Source: JBBDJB01 sp040880125
GTDB lineage: Bacteria; Planctomycetota; Planctomycetia; Pirellulales; JBBDJB01
NCBI GenBank assembly: GCA_040880125.1
Contig: JBBDJB010000033.1
Coordinates: forward strand, 1 to 22,413
DNA length: 22,413 nucleotides
Reading direction: 5' to 3'
Shown piece by piece: positions 20,259 through 22,413 of this stretch. The notes under the pieces are model-generated. The model did not search any database, was not told the origin of the DNA, and was given only the letters and a program-made list of their open reading frames with translations. The translations under genes were made by a program, and so were the position numbers. Within the stretch, counting starts at the first letter, position 1. Each line of letters starts with the position of its first letter.

Positions 20259-20942
20259 GTGGCGGCCGTCTTTTTGATCTTCGAAACGCTGCTCCAGCAC
20301 GGATCCTATCTGGGGATCGTGTTGTTTCTGATCCTGACCGGGTGCGGGCTACCGGTGCCGGAAGAGGTGCCGATCGTGATGGCCGGCGTGCTCAGCGCTC
20401 AGGGCGATATGCACGTGTGGTTGGCGTTTTTCTCCTGTCTGGCCGGGGCGCTGATCGGCGACTGCGTGGTCTATGGGATCGGCTACCACTTTGGCCACAA
20501 CCTGTTGAAGCGGCACCCTCGCTTTGCCCGATTCCTGCACGCAGAGCGCGAGGCGAAGTTCGAGCAGATGATCCAGGCGCACGGGCTGAAGGTCCTGTTC
20601 GTCGCTCGATTCATGGTGGGCGTGCGCTCGCCGGTTTATCTGTCGGCCGGCATCCTGCGAGTGTCGTTCCGCTGGTTCTTGCTGACCGACCTGTTGTGCG
20701 CGACGCTGGTGGTGAGCCTGTTCTTCGGGATTGCCTACCGGTTCGGGCATCAGATCGGCAACTGGATCCGTAACGCCGAGATCGGCTTTACGGTCACGGC
20801 GGTGATCGCCGCGGTCGTGGGACTGGCGATCTACTATTGGCGTGCGCGTCGTCGGGCGGCCGTGAGCGGCCAGCCAAAGCAGATCGTGGGACCGGGCAAG
20901 ACGGGTTTGAATCGGCCGCCGGGAAAGAAGCACGTGGCGTAA
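20259..20942 (+). CDS. DedA-family membrane protein
   Basis: This 227-residue inner-membrane protein starts at GTG 20259, eight bases after a strong ribosome binding site (GAGGAG). It carries the DedA/VTT fold: LTGCGLPVPEEVPIVMAG (26-43) is the conserved re-entrant segment with the acidic Glu pair, GALIGDCVVYGIGYHFG (about 63-79) is the second helix, and FVARFMVGVRSPVYLSAGILR (about 114-134) is the family signature with its essential arginines. Two further helices follow, then a basic C-terminal tail. DedA proteins are lipid scramblase or transporter-like and support membrane homeostasis. It is monocistronic and convergent with serS. Confidence 0.9.
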   Translation: MAAVFLIFETLLQHGSYLGIVLFLILTGCGLPVPEEVPIVMAGVLSAQGDMHVWLAFFSCLAGALIGDCVVYGIGYHFGHNLLKRHPRFARFLHAEREAKFEQMIQAHGLKVLFVARFMVGVRSPVYLSAGILRVSFRWFLLTDLLCATLVVSLFFGIAYRFGHQIGNWIRNAEIGFTVTAVIAAVVGLAIYYWRARRRAAVSGQPKQIVGPGKTGLNRPPGKKHVA

Positions 20943-20952
20943 CTGGGAAAAG

Positions 20953-21000
20953 AAACGGTGTCAGAACCGTTTAAGCCCGCCCTCTCCCAGAGGGAGAGGG
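20953..21000. terminator. Two hairpins after dedA
   Basis: AAACGGT/ACCGTTT around GTCAGA (20953-20972) begins 11 bases after the dedA stop. It is followed by the perfect stem CCCTCTCCC/GGGAGAGGG around AGA (20980-21000). Neither has a T-run on the plus strand. The second is of the dispersed CCCTCTCCC family; together they could form the dedA transcript end. Confidence 0.45.
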
Positions 21001-21002
21001 AG

Positions 21003-21032
21003 AAAATGAAAAAACGGTGTCAGACACCGTTT
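21003..21032 (-). terminator. Intrinsic terminator of serS
   Basis: On the minus strand AAACGGTGTC and GACACCGTTT form a perfect ten-base stem with a single-base apex (21012-21032). The 3' arm runs into six T residues and an AT-rich tail. It starts 17 bases after the serS stop and is the best terminator in the window. Confidence 0.75.
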
Positions 21033-21049
21033 CGAGCCGTTTCGAGCGG

Positions 21050-22345
21050 CTACTCGTCCTCATGGGCCGCCGGGCCGATGCGCTGACTGCCGGTGTAGCG
21101 CCATAACACCTCGGGAATGATCACCGAGCCGTCGGCCTGCTGGCAGTTCTCCAAGATGGCGATCAGCGCGCGGCTGATGGCGATGGCCGTGCCGTTGAGC
21201 GTGTGGACGAAAGTGGTGCCCTTCTCGCCCTTGTGCTTGTAGCGAATGTTCAGCCGTCGGGCTTGATAGTCGGTGCAGTTCGAGGCGCTGGTCACTTCGC
21301 CGAACTCACCGCGGTCGCCGCGGCCGGGCATCCAGGCTTCCAGGTCGAGTTTGCGATAGGCGGGTCCGCCGAGGTCGCCGGTGGCCGTATCCACCACGCG
21401 AAACGGAATGCCCAGCCCGTCGAACAGCCGGCACTCCAGGTCGCAGAGATAGTTAAGCATGTCATCACTCTGCTCGGGCAGCGTGAAGGCAAACATCTCG
21501 ATCTTGGTGAACTGGTGGACTCGATACAGTCCTCGCGAGGCCCGGCCTGCCGCTCCGGCTTCCGTACGGAAGCAGTGGCTGATGCCGCAGAGCTTGATTG
21601 GCAACTGTTCGGCTTCGACGATCTCGCCCGCGTACAGGCCTCCCAGCGTGATCTCGGCGGTGGCCACCAGGTTGAGATCCGCGTTTTCGACGCTGTAGAT
21701 CTGCGTCTCCGGCCCGCGGGGGATGAAGCCGATCCCCTGCAGGATTTCACCCCGCGCCAGGTCCGGCGTAATCATCGGCGTGAAACCTTCGCCGCGCAGC
21801 AGATTGACCGCGTACTGCTGCAGCGCCAACTCCAGCATCGCGGCGTCGTTCTTCAAGTAATAGAAGCCGTGGCCCGCGACGCGCGACCCGCCCTCGAAAT
21901 CGATCAGGTCGTGTTTTTCGGCCAGCTCGACGTGATCGAGCGGACGGAAGTCGAAGCTCACCACGTCGGTCGCCCCGGTGCGCAGCTTGCGCTTGGCCCC
22001 TTCTTCTCCGACCGGAGCGTCCGGGTGCGTCAGGTTCGGGATGCCGCGATGAATGGCGTCGGCTTCGACCGACAGCCGATCCAGCTCTGCCTGCCGGGCG
22101 TCCTTCTGTTCGCGAAAGCTGCGGCCTTCGGCCTTGCGCAACTCGCGCTGCTGGGCGTCGGCGGCTTGGCCGATCGATTTGCTGACGACGTTCGCCTGGC
22201 GGTTGAGCTCTTCGATCTCGGTCTGGATCTCGCGCCGCTTGGCTTCCAGTTCCGCGAAGCGGCCGACGTCGATGCGCACGCCGCGCCGATCGCAGTTCTT
22301 TTGGACCTCGTCCACGTTTTCCAGGATGTAGCGTCGGTCGAGCAT
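21050..22345 (-). CDS. serS: Seryl-tRNA synthetase
   Basis: This 431-residue class II synthetase charges tRNA-Ser (and tRNA-Sec where present) with serine. Residues 1-110 form the tRNA-binding arm: MLDRRYILENVDEVQKNCDR then a long coiled coil (about 28-100) rich in charged heptads. The serine site includes LVATAEITLGGLYAGE with T-A-E at 229-231. Motif 2 is CFRTEAGAAGRASRGLYRVH (258-277) and motif 3 is LNGTAIAISRALIAILENCQ (383-402). All catalytic elements are present and length is normal. The start ATG is flush against a heptamer repeat tract with no ribosome binding site, so initiation must rely on other features or a promoter beyond the window. Confidence 0.95.
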   Translation of the reverse strand: MLDRRYILENVDEVQKNCDRRGVRIDVGRFAELEAKRREIQTEIEELNRQANVVSKSIGQAADAQQRELRKAEGRSFREQKDARQAELDRLSVEADAIHRGIPNLTHPDAPVGEEGAKRKLRTGATDVVSFDFRPLDHVELAEKHDLIDFEGGSRVAGHGFYYLKNDAAMLELALQQYAVNLLRGEGFTPMITPDLARGEILQGIGFIPRGPETQIYSVENADLNLVATAEITLGGLYAGEIVEAEQLPIKLCGISHCFRTEAGAAGRASRGLYRVHQFTKIEMFAFTLPEQSDDMLNYLCDLECRLFDGLGIPFRVVDTATGDLGGPAYRKLDLEAWMPGRGDRGEFGEVTSASNCTDYQARRLNIRYKHKGEKGTTFVHTLNGTAIAISRALIAILENCQQADGSVIIPEVLWRYTGSQRIGPAAHEDE

Positions 22346-22413
22346 CGGGGTTCGGGGTTCGGGATTCGGGATTCGGGATTCGGGATTCGGGGTTCGGGAT
22401 TCGGGATTCGGGG
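22346..22413. repeat. Heptamer tandem tract abutting serS start
   Basis: One base after the serS ATG (read on plus) begins a run of nine exact heptamers, GGGGTTC or GGGATTC, ending in GGGG at the window edge and probably continuing. On the serS coding strand it reads as repeated GAATCCC/GAACCCC. It occupies the place of the ribosome binding site and 5' leader. Confidence 0.9.

Overview
This window reads as chromosomal DNA of a Planctomycetota bacterium, most likely from the Pirellulales group. That is an inference from the high GC, the scattered single genes facing both ways, the twin-arginine leader on an enolase-superfamily enzyme, the planctomycete-type integrase and RHS remnants, and the many short dispersed hairpin and heptamer repeats between genes. 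No rRNA, CRISPR array or complete mobile element is visible. One tRNA gene is present.

Layout. Positions 1-715 carry no gene I can support. Positions 716-3146 hold a forward run of accessory genes: a hotdog thioesterase-like protein, an SGNH/arylesterase-type hydrolase, a DcsG-like ATP-grasp ligase and, translationally coupled to it, the first third of a GNAT acetyltransferase. The GNAT runs into a gene graveyard (about 3065-3806) in which remnants of a tyrosine integrase, an RHS-repeat protein and a short-chain dehydrogenase abut one another. A DUF899 protein and a secreted glycoside hydrolase follow on the minus strand (3846-6180). A second, smaller debris zone (6387-6813) contains the severed start of a secreted protein and a 50-residue ORF.

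From 6867 the region looks more like core genome: a 2-oxoglutarate/Fe(II) oxygenase, a Tat-exported galactonate-dehydratase-like enzyme, an RluA-type pseudouridine synthase, the Maf nucleotide pyrophosphatase, tRNA-Ala(CGC), a solute-binding lipoprotein, xylulokinase, a phosphohexomutase of the GlmM/ManB type, ApbE flavin transferase, a DedA membrane protein and seryl-tRNA synthetase. The lipoprotein (minus) and xylulokinase (plus) diverge from a 958-bp spacer. Together with the galactonate-dehydratase-like enzyme and the glycoside hydrolase they suggest sugar use, but no operon links all four.

The most unusual content is non-coding. (1) The 12817-13774 spacer holds a 226-bp direct duplication built from four copies of a 39-bp hairpin unit and three copies of a 63-bp unit. 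(2) Heptamer tracts of the form GGG(A/G)T(T/G)C lie inside the lipoprotein signal-peptide codons, just upstream of xylB, and flush against the serS start codon. (3) Five copies of a 46-bp double-hairpin repeat lie at 16075-17145, and the first two, in inverted orientation, flank a decayed REP-associated tyrosine transposase. (4) Hairpins of the CCCTCTCCC type recur in at least five separate intergenic spaces. I do not see a complete undescribed enzymatic system. The repeat families and their placement at gene boundaries are the best candidates for new biology here.
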